From Gemmatimonadota bacterium (lineage in GTDB: Bacteria; Latescibacterota; UBA2968), in NCBI GenBank assembly GCA_009838845.1, contig VXRD01000044.1:6984-70983 (forward strand): a DNA stretch of 64,000 nt, read 5' to 3'. Made by a program: the position numbers and the translations under genes. The notes beneath the pieces are model-generated. The model saw only the letters and a list, made by a program, of their open reading frames with translations, had not been told where the DNA came from and searched no databases. This document shows positions 50,433 to 58,552 of the stretch, piece after piece; the first letter of the stretch is position 1, and the number at the start of each line of letters is the position of its first letter.

Positions 50433-51529
50433 TTAGACTCTCCAGTCGTATAATTGAGACATCTCTCTTTGAGGTGGAGAAGTATGTCTTCTGCTTTGCC
50501 TTTCAGGTATAGATCCTCTTGATGCAGAAATTCGGGCCTATTCGGCGAGATTGCTGTAATTAGAGTCCCCTGGCCACGGCAATAACTGATCAAACCATGC
50601 TCATCTCTGCCCAGGCCTATGGCGAGGAGGATTTTTCCTTCCGTTAACCAATTCCACCCCTTTCCGTCAGGTTCGAAATATGTATGGCTTTTCAGGTGTA
50701 CCCGCCTGGATCCCGCCCGTTCATGGAGTTTGTCATCATTTCCAGTGATGATGTGGCGGATTATGCCGATCTCTTCGAGATGTGCCAGTACCTTGTGGGC
50801 GGCATTCGGCTCTGCCTGAATGAATGCAGCCTGGAACTGTGCGAGTATCTGAGCCAGTCTGTGTGGTTCCTCAATCATCAGATTCGCAACTGTACCTGGG
50901 AATGGTTCATGCAGGGGGAAGTGCCGTTCCAATCCTTTCTCTCCCCGAAAGCTCGGAATACCACTTCCCGTTGAGATGCCTGCACCAGTGATCGCTATTG
51001 CAGGATTTTGAGAGAGGAGGTTGGATAATTCAGCCAGTGAAACTTTCCTCGCGTCAGCAGGATTTGCCTTTTGACTTACAGGATAGTAAATGTTCTGTTC
51101 TAAAAGGGGATTACCAGAAGCTTTGGGTTTTGGTCGAATTTGTTCAAGGTGATGATCCCAGAGGTCATCCGCGTTTCCGTAGGTTAGTACAAGATGGCTA
51201 TCTGGGATCCTACGATAGGGCGTCTCGGATGTGAAATTGATCCGGAATTGATCCCGTTCTTCGGGTTTGGATTGAGACCGACGAAGTGCCTCTTTGAGTG
51301 CCAAAACCTTAGAGGACGGTCCGTTTTCTGAATGCTTTCCAGAGCAGGCGACACATAGATCGAGGAGATCAATCGAGCCAGTTTCATCTACTCTTAGTCT
51401 CCCGTAGAAACCAAATGTTCTTTCTGGGCCAGCAAAAGTCCAACCGAAGTCTGTGAAACTTCCCCAGATAGATCGGTAGCTCTGAAGTTGGGAGTGAGTG
51501 AGATCAGTTACGTGCATCGTATCTTGCAT
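50429..51529 (-). CDS. Sirtuin-like NAD-dependent enzyme with N-terminal extension and no zinc module
   Basis: About 366 residues from the ATG at 51529 (a TTG at 51565 is an alternative). Residues about 1-160 are an unrecognised domain. The rest is sirtuin-like: AIAITGAGISTGSGIPSFRG (NAD-binding GAG...GIPxFR), IRHIITGNDDKLHERAGS (the TQNxDxLHxxAG region with G-N-D-D) and VHLKSHTYF at the position of the catalytic His-Gly. The zinc-ribbon Cys quartet is missing and the region from there to LITAISPNRPEF is short. NAD hydrolysis is more plausible than deacylation. It overlaps the ArsR gene and leads the operon. Confidence 0.72.
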   Translation of the reverse strand: MQDTMHVTDLTHSQLQSYRSIWGSFTDFGWTFAGPERTFGFYGRLRVDETGSIDLLDLCVACSGKHSENGPSSKVLALKEALRRSQSKPEERDQFRINFTSETPYRRIPDSHLVLTYGNADDLWDHHLEQIRPKPKASGNPLLEQNIYYPVSQKANPADARKVSLAELSNLLSQNPAIAITGAGISTGSGIPSFRGEKGLERHFPLHEPFPGTVANLMIEEPHRLAQILAQFQAAFIQAEPNAAHKVLAHLEEIGIIRHIITGNDDKLHERAGSRRVHLKSHTYFEPDGKGWNWLTEGKILLAIGLGRDEHGLISYCRGQGTLITAISPNRPEFLHQEDLYLKGKAEDILLHLKERCLNYTTGESK

Positions 51530-51599
51530 CCATATTATTGTGGATAGAGTCTGAAGCTTCCTCAATGGAAGTAGCCAGTGCCTACTATCCTCTATATTT

Positions 51600-52112
51600 T
51601 TAACCTTTCTTTTCTGCTAAATATAGTATTCGATGGACAAAATCGGTTTTGCCTTCTGTATAACCCTTGCCAGATGGGTCTTTCTGTAATAACTCTTCTT
51701 TGAGTTTTGCATACTCATCTCTTGCTTCTTGATTAGATCGCAAAAAGTCGCGGAAAAGGATCTGACGATCCCAAAATCCTCCACGGTCAGTATAGGCAAT
51801 AGACAGATGGAACTTGACAGGGGTGCCCTTGGCAAAGAAGTGCCGTTCGGTACTGGACCGAGTAGGGTAGAAATCGTATCCTATTTGAGCAAGGGCTTTT
51901 ATGAATCCATCGGCATCTTTGTGATTTTTAATCTTAACGGCAATATCAATTATCGGTTTCGATGGCAGATTCTCAATGGCTGTACTACCGATATGTTCAA
52001 TCTCTATAGCTGCCGTGCTGAATATATCCCAGAGCTTACGTTTTTCGACGTTAAATTTCCGCTTCCAGGTTGGCTGATATTGAGACAATTGGATTGGCGT
52101 AGAACTATTCAT
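51600..52112 (-). CDS. GrpB-family nucleotidyltransferase-fold protein
   Basis: About 170 residues from the ATG at 52112. A longer frame extends over the upstream gene and is disregarded. The GrpB pattern is clear: YQPTWKRKFNVEKRKLWDIF, AIEIEHIGSTAIENLPSKPI then IDIAVKI, and RDFLRSNQEARDEYAKLKEE. The fold is that of polymerase-beta-type nucleotidyltransferases (GS...D.D). Substrate unknown. No strong ribosome site is seen. Confidence 0.83.
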   Translation of the reverse strand: MNSSTPIQLSQYQPTWKRKFNVEKRKLWDIFSTAAIEIEHIGSTAIENLPSKPIIDIAVKIKNHKDADGFIKALAQIGYDFYPTRSSTERHFFAKGTPVKFHLSIAYTDRGGFWDRQILFRDFLRSNQEARDEYAKLKEELLQKDPSGKGYTEGKTDFVHRILYLAEKKG

Positions 52113-52156
52113 TGTTTGGTCTTGATTGTGGTGTCCTGCCTCCGCTTTCTCATAGC

Positions 52157-52783
52157 TCAGATTTGCTTCAGGTCTTTCATTATCTGGCTCAGCTTTGGTA
52201 TCCACTCGTGTCCGGGATGGCATAGCTCCAAACATCGTCTTAGCCACGCAGCTTCCTCGTAGTTGAGGTGCGGCAGAGTATTCTTAAAGTCGGCTTTATT
52301 CCGATCGATCTGTAGATTATTCGCCTTGTAGAGAAGCTGAATCTGCGGAGTGAGGTAAGGTATTCCGGATCTGGTTATCCGTCCCAGGGAGGAAATTGGT
52401 CCGGTGATCTTCGGTTCACGACGGAAAACCCACGAATCTCCGTCTGTTTCCATAAGCATTAGCTGGATTGCCCAGGGGGATTCCGGCGTACGGCGCCCCC
52501 AAATGTCGTTAATGGGTGGATTCAGGAATTCGCCTTTGGACCATGTCGTAAACTCTGGCGAACTCCTGTCGCTTAGGTCCCAATTAGAAAGGTGTTCCTG
52601 GAATATGAGTTGATCGTCTCTAAGGATCAGAACGTCCAGGTCCCCATGAGGACGTGTCTGATGACCGATAAAAAGATCAATGGCCCACCCGCCGGAAATC
52701 CACCACGGTGCGGATAGCCCAGAGAATAGCTCCTGTGCTTCCGTGGGGGAGAGCGGATCCCAAACATGAGCGGTTTCTTCCAA
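52157..52783 (-). CDS. Aminoglycoside nucleotidyltransferase-like (AadB/LinF-type) protein
   Basis: A 208-residue protein with the antibiotic nucleotidyltransferase signature WWISGGWAIDLFIGHQTRPH followed by GDLDVLI, the G-G-W-A and D-x-D catalytic signature of ANT(2'')/LinF-like enzymes. C-terminal helices (DFKNTLPHLNYEEAAWLRRC, LELCHPGHEW) fit the family. Adenylylation of an antibiotic or another hydroxyl compound is possible. It lies 44 bp upstream of the GrpB gene on the same strand. Confidence 0.82.
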   Translation of the reverse strand: MEETAHVWDPLSPTEAQELFSGLSAPWWISGGWAIDLFIGHQTRPHGDLDVLILRDDQLIFQEHLSNWDLSDRSSPEFTTWSKGEFLNPPINDIWGRRTPESPWAIQLMLMETDGDSWVFRREPKITGPISSLGRITRSGIPYLTPQIQLLYKANNLQIDRNKADFKNTLPHLNYEEAAWLRRCLELCHPGHEWIPKLSQIMKDLKQI

Positions 52784-52863
52784 GAGGCTTTCTCCTTGTG
52801 TGTTACGGCAGAACTAAATTTTGCAGAAATTTTATCGCGCGTCTTGTGATTATTAAAGATTGT

Positions 52864-53634
52864 TCAACTTTTGATCAGAATCACGTAGGTCCTGCGGGAG
52901 GTCTCCCGAAAGCCAAGTTTCGCTGCAACTCGCAATGAGGCAAAGTTGTCCTCTCCCGTGCTCCAGATGGGAACGCGTCCTTGTTCTTGAAGCCTATTCG
53001 ATACTATCGAGGCGGCGGCACTACACAGACCTCTTTTGCGCCAGGGTTCAAGAGTACCAACGCCAATCTCGCCGTGAAGATCGGTGACGCCGCTTGTGTG
53101 AGCTATGGACACCAATTGACCCGCATCAATAGCTCCCGCCACAATTCCCTCTGAGAGCATTGTCTCCATATCCTCGTAACCACTACCCTGTATTTCGATG
53201 GGTGCGGAGGCAATTAAGTTTCGGTCGTGAATGGTCAATTCGCGGACATGGTCATGGATGAACAGTTGGACCGGTCTCGTCAACGAATGATAAACGTCAT
53301 CGTAGTAGCGTACTTTTACTCCGTTGGAATTCTCTATCAGATCACCAAGCGGTTTGGCGCATTGTCGATTCACACCTATACAGTCCCACCCCTCCACTAA
53401 CTGAAGCAATTCCCACAGTGCTCGCGCCTCGGTCCCAAATCCCCTGGGTTCTTCTGGATCGAAGTGGCCCTGGACGATAGCTGCGCTGAAGGAGGTGGGA
53501 CTTCCTGCTACAAAGGCCTTGCACAGTTTTTTTTTCAGCAGGTGTACTGCCACTACAGTCTCGGGGGTATCACCCAGAGTATTCGCGAGTTCGATGAAAT
53601 CTGCTGAATCCAACTGTGCGATGTCGTATGCCAT
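52864..53634 (-). CDS. GNAT family N-acetyltransferase, two-domain
   Basis: A 256-residue protein with a C-terminal GNAT domain: EIGVGTLEPWRKRGLCSAAA (acetyl-CoA loop R-x-x-G-x-x) and NFASLRVAAKLGFRETSRRT. The N-terminal 110 residues look like a degenerate GNAT-like half (VQGHFDPEEPRGFGTEARAL) of the type seen in tandem GNATs. Substrate unknown. Confidence 0.8.
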   Translation of the reverse strand: MAYDIAQLDSADFIELANTLGDTPETVVAVHLLKKKLCKAFVAGSPTSFSAAIVQGHFDPEEPRGFGTEARALWELLQLVEGWDCIGVNRQCAKPLGDLIENSNGVKVRYYDDVYHSLTRPVQLFIHDHVRELTIHDRNLIASAPIEIQGSGYEDMETMLSEGIVAGAIDAGQLVSIAHTSGVTDLHGEIGVGTLEPWRKRGLCSAAASIVSNRLQEQGRVPIWSTGEDNFASLRVAAKLGFRETSRRTYVILIKS

Positions 53635-53643
53635 TGATATTAC

Positions 53644-54360
53644 TCAGGTTAGTTTTTTGACCAGATCATCGAAGTCAGATGCGCTTACATCAAAGGTCTC
53701 AAGGGGCAGAGTAGGCTCATCAGTCGGACATCCCCTCCACCAGTCGTCTTCCCGATGTACGTATGCGGTTTTCAGACCTGCGTCTTTGGCGCCTTTGAGA
53801 TCGTTCGCATGCGCCGCCACCATCATTACCTCATCTGGTGCGCAACCGAGGAGTTCAGCGGCCTGTTGATACGCTCGCGTGTCTGTTTTATATCGCTCAA
53901 GAAATTCGCACGATAATATACCGTCCCAATTGAGGCTATTGTATTTAGAGCAATCTACGGCAATTGCGAAACTCAATACGGTCAATATGATGACTGAATA
54001 ATGACCCCGCAATTTGTGTATTGCGCCAACGGCATCTGGCCAGGTCTTCATCCTGTGCCACACCAGATTCAGGTCGTCTCTCTCCTTCGCGGAAAGATGA
54101 ATGGTGTTGTGATTCTCGAGAATATTGTCAAGTACGAGCCGATGAATCGCATCGGCGTTCATCCTTGGCAACTCACCTGTTTTTACTCGCGCCAGCATCT
54201 CAAACATACCACTGCGCCAGTCCGTGGCGAACTGACGTGCGTCAAGCCTTACACCTTTTTCTGCTGACAATGCGCGGAGTTCAGCCTCAATCGTCCCTCT
54301 CCAATCAAAAACAGTACCTCCAACATCAAATGTAAGCGCTTTTACACCTGGATATTTCAT
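53644..54360 (-). CDS. HAD-superfamily hydrolase
   Basis: A 238-residue haloacid-dehalogenase-fold hydrolase. Motif I is TFDVGGTVFDW (nucleophile Asp in FDVGG), then LVWHRMKTWPDA, motif II-like VIILTVLSFA, motif III Lys in FLERYKTDTRAYQ, and motif IV in DEVMMVAAHANDLKGAKDAG. It is most like 2-haloacid dehalogenase type II. Physiological substrate unknown. Confidence 0.85.
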   Translation of the reverse strand: MKYPGVKALTFDVGGTVFDWRGTIEAELRALSAEKGVRLDARQFATDWRSGMFEMLARVKTGELPRMNADAIHRLVLDNILENHNTIHLSAKERDDLNLVWHRMKTWPDAVGAIHKLRGHYSVIILTVLSFAIAVDCSKYNSLNWDGILSCEFLERYKTDTRAYQQAAELLGCAPDEVMMVAAHANDLKGAKDAGLKTAYVHREDDWWRGCPTDEPTLPLETFDVSASDFDDLVKKLT

Positions 54361-54370
54361 TGTTGGCTCC

Positions 54371-54922
54371 CTACTTGAACAGTTCGAGCAAAAGGGCGGT
54401 TAGTGAGAGCCCGTCCCTGAGTTTTCTTTCCCGGATCAGTTGACTGACTTCAGCACGAGTACACCATCTCACACTCCTCACTTCATTCCTATCAAACTCC
54501 CCTTGGGACCCTGTAGCCAAACATTTCGCAATGTGGAACACCTGGTTTGAAATACCATTGGAGGGATGAAAAGTGTAGATCACTTCCATATTACTCGTAT
54601 CATATCCTGTCTCTTCAATGACTTCGCGCCTGGCAGCTTCCAGTACAGATTCTCCTTTTTCAATTCCTCCTGCTGGAATCTCCCACTCGATAGTGCCGGT
54701 CGTGTATCGGTAAGATTCGATCATCAGGATTTGTCCATTATCATTTTCAACGAGTACAGCGACTGCCTCCTTCTTAAAATCTAAGAAATAATGGCGATCA
54801 ATTATCCTGCCTTGGGGAAACTCCACCTTGTCGGCATAAAGGTTCATCCACGAGCTCTCGTAGATGACCTCCCGGGATAACCGGCGTGGCTTCCGCGGTC
54901 CATGGCTATCTGAAGTATTCAT
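54371..54922 (-). CDS. NUDIX hydrolase, ADP-ribose pyrophosphatase-like
   Basis: A 183-residue NUDIX protein with box GGIEKGESVLEAARREVIEE then TGYDT, and DRHYFLDFKKEAVAVLVEN upstream, the pattern of ADP-ribose/ADP-sugar pyrophosphatases. The N-terminus (NTSDSHGPRKPRRLSREVIY) recurs as a decayed fragment at 60911-61000. The start lies 10 bp from the HAD gene on the other side. Confidence 0.85.
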   Translation of the reverse strand: MNTSDSHGPRKPRRLSREVIYESSWMNLYADKVEFPQGRIIDRHYFLDFKKEAVAVLVENDNGQILMIESYRYTTGTIEWEIPAGGIEKGESVLEAARREVIEETGYDTSNMEVIYTFHPSNGISNQVFHIAKCLATGSQGEFDRNEVRSVRWCTRAEVSQLIRERKLRDGLSLTALLLELFK

Positions 54923-54945
54923 AGTTTATCCTTTTAGCTATCATT

Positions 54946-56070
54946 CTATTTCCCATTATCTGTCTCGTTGACCGCAGGCAACACATGACCAATCGCGATC
55001 CGGAACGCCTGATTGGCCACAGACGAACCGTAGTTGCCACCTGTGAAGACGATGACCAGAGACAACTCTGGGATGGCGAAGATGAACTGACCGCCGTTTC
55101 CTTCGGCCGCAAGAACGTCAACTGATCGCCCGCGGTATGGAAAATGATCGAGCCACCAGCCAAACCCGTATCGGTCGTTGCCGTAATGCCCCTTCGCCGA
55201 CTCGCTGATCCAGGTTGCCGATACAATCTGTTTGTCCTGAAAACGTCCGTCATCCACATAGAGTTGGCCGATCTTGGCCATGTCGCGCGGCCTGAGTCGC
55301 AAGCCAGCATGCGTTTGGGGCAAGCCGCTTTTGGTGTACCACCATTCTGAGTGATCTATTCCGAGCGGAGCAAAGAGATATTTATCTGCGAATTTCTCCA
55401 CTTGCATACCCGATGCCCGCTTAATTACGCCAGCGAGCAAGATGAAACAACCGCTGTTGTAGTTGAATCGTGAACCTGGTTCGTCCGACATCTCTCTGGA
55501 AAGCACATACTCTATAAAGTCGCTGGCGTTTTCCATCTGCGCTTCGGAATTGAGGGAACCCGGCTCAGAGTTATGTGCGCTAGATTGATCCCAGTTGAAT
55601 CCGGCGGTCATCGTCAGTAGATGCTTCAGGGTAATTCGCCCTTTTTCCATCGTTAGATAGCGGGCATACTCCGGAAAAAAACGAGCCATTGGTACATCTA
55701 CTGAGTCGATATATCCACGATCGATGGCGATGCCGATTAGCGTAGATGTGATGCTTTTGGAAACGGACCGTGTATCATGCAGGGTTTGCTCGCCGAACTC
55801 GACCTCGCCCCTCGCACCGTCTGTGCCAGTGTAATACGCTTCGAATACCAGCTTGCCATTTCTGACGATCAGAAAGCTGTGGATGTTCTCGTACACCTGG
55901 CTGCGTATTTGATGCGCAACCTGAACAATCGGTTCTGGCTTGATCCCCTCTGATTCAAGTGTTGATAAGGGCCAGTCATCGGGTAGGGTAGATTCTCCAG
56001 TTTCTTGTGCTATTGCGATGCTGGGAAGGCAAACGAACCATAGTAATAGGGCTAAAGCTGGCTTCAACAT
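54946..56070 (-). CDS. Exported serine hydrolase, class C beta-lactamase fold
   Basis: A 374-residue protein from the ATG at 56070, supported by AGGA 6 bp upstream and a signal peptide (ALALLLWFVCLPSIAIAQ). The active-site S-x-x-K is in TRSVSKSITS; the Tyr-x-Asn element is FNYNSGCFIL and the third motif is in the FAIPELSLVIVFTGG region. Close to penicillin-binding or esterase members (EstB/AmpH). Beta-lactam hydrolysis is unproven. A longer frame runs 36 codons upstream over a degenerate gene. Confidence 0.82.
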   Translation of the reverse strand: MLKPALALLLWFVCLPSIAIAQETGESTLPDDWPLSTLESEGIKPEPIVQVAHQIRSQVYENIHSFLIVRNGKLVFEAYYTGTDGARGEVEFGEQTLHDTRSVSKSITSTLIGIAIDRGYIDSVDVPMARFFPEYARYLTMEKGRITLKHLLTMTAGFNWDQSSAHNSEPGSLNSEAQMENASDFIEYVLSREMSDEPGSRFNYNSGCFILLAGVIKRASGMQVEKFADKYLFAPLGIDHSEWWYTKSGLPQTHAGLRLRPRDMAKIGQLYVDDGRFQDKQIVSATWISESAKGHYGNDRYGFGWWLDHFPYRGRSVDVLAAEGNGGQFIFAIPELSLVIVFTGGNYGSSVANQAFRIAIGHVLPAVNETDNGK

Positions 56071-56190
56071 GTGGAATCCTGCCGAGAGGCAGCGAAAGGC
56101 AGAGCAATCAGCAAACAAGAACAGCTCCAGAACCTGTCTAATATCCCGAATGCGATCACAGCAGTCACCTTCATGCAAAAAGTTCTCCTT

Positions 56191-56571
56191 TCAAATTTTC
56201 GGGAACATCAAGGATCTGGTGGACCAGTTCTTGACGAGAGTGTGGCTCTTGAGCCTCCTCGCAATGGCCAGCAGGACGACTGCTGCCAGAGTCGTCCTCC
56301 AAAAGGCGAGTTGTACGCTTTCCCGTTCTTTAGCGAGTTTGGCGCGCAAGACCTCCAGCATGGGATGAGAAGCATCCATCCTCGTGACATCAACGCCTTG
56401 TCGCGCCAGCGGCAGAGTAATTCTCCCGGTGCCGCAGCCGAATTCGAGGATCGGGCCACCGTACTCATCGGCTAGATCGAAGTAGAAATCCCTGTCCACC
56501 AGATCGTCTTTGACGCTGTATGCCGCGTCGTAATGCTTTGCTCCCCCCAAACTGTAGGAATCATCAATCAT
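56191..56571 (-). pseudogene. Truncated SAM-dependent methyltransferase
   Basis: The frame starts at an ATG that overlaps the cupin stop (ATGA) and encodes a normal methyltransferase N-terminus: DDSYSLGGAKHYDAAYSVKD, motif I PILEFGCGTGRITLPLARQG and MDASHPMLEVLRAKL. After about residue 86 the frame degenerates (LAFWRTTLAAVVLLAIARRL), with no motif IV or C-terminal half. Another frame over the same DNA reads HQILDVPENLKGELFA before a stop, so a deletion plus frameshift probably joined two parts. Confidence 0.65.
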
Positions 56572-56957
56572 TGTTTGTTGCCTATCGTACTTGACCAACC
56601 ACTGTCATAGGCCGCACGAAAATTCATAGGCGGTGATGTGACTGATATATAGATAAAGGGCTGGGTACCCGAGTTGATGAACCCATGAAGGTCACCGTCC
56701 TCGAATCGAACGACGTCACCAGCGGCGAATTTTTCTGCCACCTTGTTTTCCAGAATCAAATTTCCGGAACCTTGTAAAGCTATCCAAATCTGTTCTGATG
56801 TTTTATGTCGATGTGCAGGGTTTTTACCTCCAGGTGGGACGGTGACGTGTGTAATCGTGACCCTTTTCGAAGAGGAGTTCTCGGGAAATAGCAGTTGTCG
56901 AGATTCTATTCCAGAATTACAGAATACCTGAATGTCCGACGAGCGAATCAGCTCCAT
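56568..56957 (-). CDS. Cupin-domain protein
   Basis: A 129-residue single cupin. Motif 1 is GGKNPAHRHKTSEQIWIALQ (G(X)5HXH...E), then GSGNLILENKVAEKFAAGDV, and motif 2 GDLHGFINSGTQPF. It probably binds a divalent metal and may be a dioxygenase, isomerase or sensor. It is followed by the truncated methyltransferase with a 4-bp overlap. Confidence 0.85.
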   Translation of the reverse strand: MELIRSSDIQVFCNSGIESRQLLFPENSSSKRVTITHVTVPPGGKNPAHRHKTSEQIWIALQGSGNLILENKVAEKFAAGDVVRFEDGDLHGFINSGTQPFIYISVTSPPMNFRAAYDSGWSSTIGNKQ

Positions 56958-57111
56958 TTTGAATCCTCCTCAGTAGTTTTTTTTGACTTTCAGTTTACTA
57001 TCGTGCGGTGAAAACCTGCACATCTTTTAATTGTTCTCATCAAATTGTAAAGCCCACTACCATTTTGGGGCAGTGGGCGATATTTTCCAAGAATAGTTTG
57101 GGGTAATGACG

Positions 57112-57297
57112 TTATACCGATGTCTTCTGAATCGAACGTTCAAAAAAGCAAAGGCGTTCTTCTATTGATAAATCTTTGGTCTGCAAATAATGCACTTGCC
57201 GAATGAAGTGTATTTCCTGCATCATTTCATCATTCGGAAATTCCTTCCGAACATCTTCCCAAATCTTTTCCTGCTCTGCCTGCGTCACTTTCCTCAT
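57112..57297 (-). CDS. Small 61-residue protein, duplicated copy A
   Basis: A 61-residue charged helical protein (VTQAEQEKIWEDVRKEFPND, EMMQEIHFIRQVHYLQTKDL). It is paralogous to the gene at 60754-60942, with about 80 bp of identical DNA and roughly three quarters of residues shared. The core FPNDEMMQEIHFIRQVHYLQ is identical. No family recognised. GAGG precedes the ATG. Both copies sit directly downstream of broken genes, which suggests movement or duplication as a unit. Confidence 0.6.
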   Translation of the reverse strand: MRKVTQAEQEKIWEDVRKEFPNDEMMQEIHFIRQVHYLQTKDLSIEERLCFFERSIQKTSV

Positions 57298-57305
57298 AGA
57301 TCCTC

Positions 57306-57500
57306 TTATAACTCCGGCGGAGCAATAATTTCTATCTGTCCATAGCCTTTCAACGCATTGATCAAATTAATCTCGCGTCGCGTGTTCACTTTTACCAGAT
57401 GTGTGAAGTTCCAACTGCAAAAATACCCAATTCCATTTTCGAATTCAATGGTTTTCTGGCGATAGTACGCATAGATATACGCTCCGCAAGCGTAAGCTGA
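57306..57500 (-). pseudogene. C-terminal fragment of an unknown gene
   Basis: An open frame without a start encodes RQKTIEFENGIGYFCSWNFT, HLVKVNTRREINLINALKGY and GQIEIIAPPEL before a stop. It reads like a genuine protein end but has no upstream part. It ends just before the ribosome site of small-gene copy A. I do not recognise the family. Confidence 0.4.
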
Positions 57501-57616
57501 ATTTCAATCGTTGAAATATTCATCCAGAATTCCACGATATCATCTTGTTTTTCCTCAATAATTCTTCTGATACGTCTCAGGTCTGCACCACGAAAACTGC
57601 TGCTTTTTTAATTGGA
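57472..57616 (-). pseudogene. Frameshifted remnant of a DUF4160/DUF2442 gene pair
   Basis: The minus strand encodes SSSFRGADLRRIRRIIEEKQ then DDIVEFW, the DUF4160 C-terminus, then continues in frame into STIEIQLTLAERIS, the DUF2442 N-terminus. In the intact locus at 63.9 kb these are separate overlapping frames; loss of one A after the Trp codon fused them here. About 110 bp is shared with 63888-64000 at roughly 90% identity. Confidence 0.6.
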
Positions 57617-57625
57617 GATAATAAG

Positions 57626-58552
57626 TCAGTGTTTCCTATAGCCCACAAGTTGAGTCAGTTTATTTCTGTTTGCTTCGAAATTCTTTTTATTATGATTCAC
57701 GTATGTTGCACCAAATAATCCACACACTTCAAACCATAGTAGCTCCTCAACATCCCTTCCAAACGCCTGGCAAAAAATGGTCTTAAGTTCAGGTTTTTGG
57801 TGTAACCATCCCACGCATAGAATTTCACCGAGTGGATCATTTTTTAAACAAGCAAATTCCCAATCTATGGCAGCATATATAACACCATTTTTATGAAGAA
57901 AATTCTGTGGGTTAGGATCCCCGTGACAAAAGGTTAGAGGACGAGCATTTGGTAGCCGTTCACTCAGCCAGGAGAGCAAATATTTCACCAATGGATCATT
58001 TCTAAATGTGCGAGAGTTCTCATCTAACCAGACAAGGTTGCTACACATTGTGCGGACAGGGAGAATAGCTTCGAGACTATCGGCTTCCCTGTAATCGATA
58101 GTAGAAATATATGCAATCAACTCTGCCAGTTGCGAAACCAATTGATCGCTATAGGAAGGATCGAATGTCCACCTTAGATGCTTGCCGGGCAGACATTCCA
58201 TCAGAAAACTGGGGACACCAAAAGTTTCTCCATGATCAAATCCCCAAACTTGGGGGGTGCGAAGTCTTAGATTCAATTCATGAAGTTCCTGCAAAATCAA
58301 GTATTCGCGGTGAAGATTATACAGATCATAGCTTTTTCGCCATTGGGGGATATGTTCGGGTTCGCATCTTAGGACGAAATCAATATTTCCACCATCCGTT
58401 TTTGCATAGATATAGTAATTGCGATTCTCTATGCCTCCTACAGTAGGTTGGGGCTGTTTTCTAAGGCCGTTGATTTCTTTGCCAACTGCAATAGACAAAT
58501 ATTCAATGAGGTTTAACCTGTTTTCCTCAAATGTTGGATTCAGAAACTTCAT
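57626..58552 (-). CDS. Aminoglycoside phosphotransferase (APH) family protein
   Basis: A 308-residue protein-kinase-like phosphotransferase. The Brenner-type catalytic loop is TFCHGDPNPQNFLHKNG (Asp at HGD, Asn at N) and the metal-binding DFG-equivalent is AIDWEFACLKNDPLGE. N-terminal lobe features include GIENRNYYIYAK and FVLRCEP. Members phosphorylate antibiotics, homoserine, choline and others; substrate unknown. Its start overlaps the serine-hydrolase gene stop by 4 bp. Confidence 0.87.
   Translation of the reverse strand: MKFLNPTFEENRLNLIEYLSIAVGKEINGLRKQPQPTVGGIENRNYYIYAKTDGGNIDFVLRCEPEHIPQWRKSYDLYNLHREYLILQELHELNLRLRTPQVWGFDHGETFGVPSFLMECLPGKHLRWTFDPSYSDQLVSQLAELIAYISTIDYREADSLEAILPVRTMCSNLVWLDENSRTFRNDPLVKYLLSWLSERLPNARPLTFCHGDPNPQNFLHKNGVIYAAIDWEFACLKNDPLGEILCVGWLHQKPELKTIFCQAFGRDVEELLWFEVCGLFGATYVNHNKKNFEANRNKLTQLVGYRKH

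Noticed and set aside
56071-56178. N-terminal extension of the beta-lactamase-like protein
   Set aside because: The extension precedes a clear signal peptide start with its own AGGA site and runs into methyltransferase debris.
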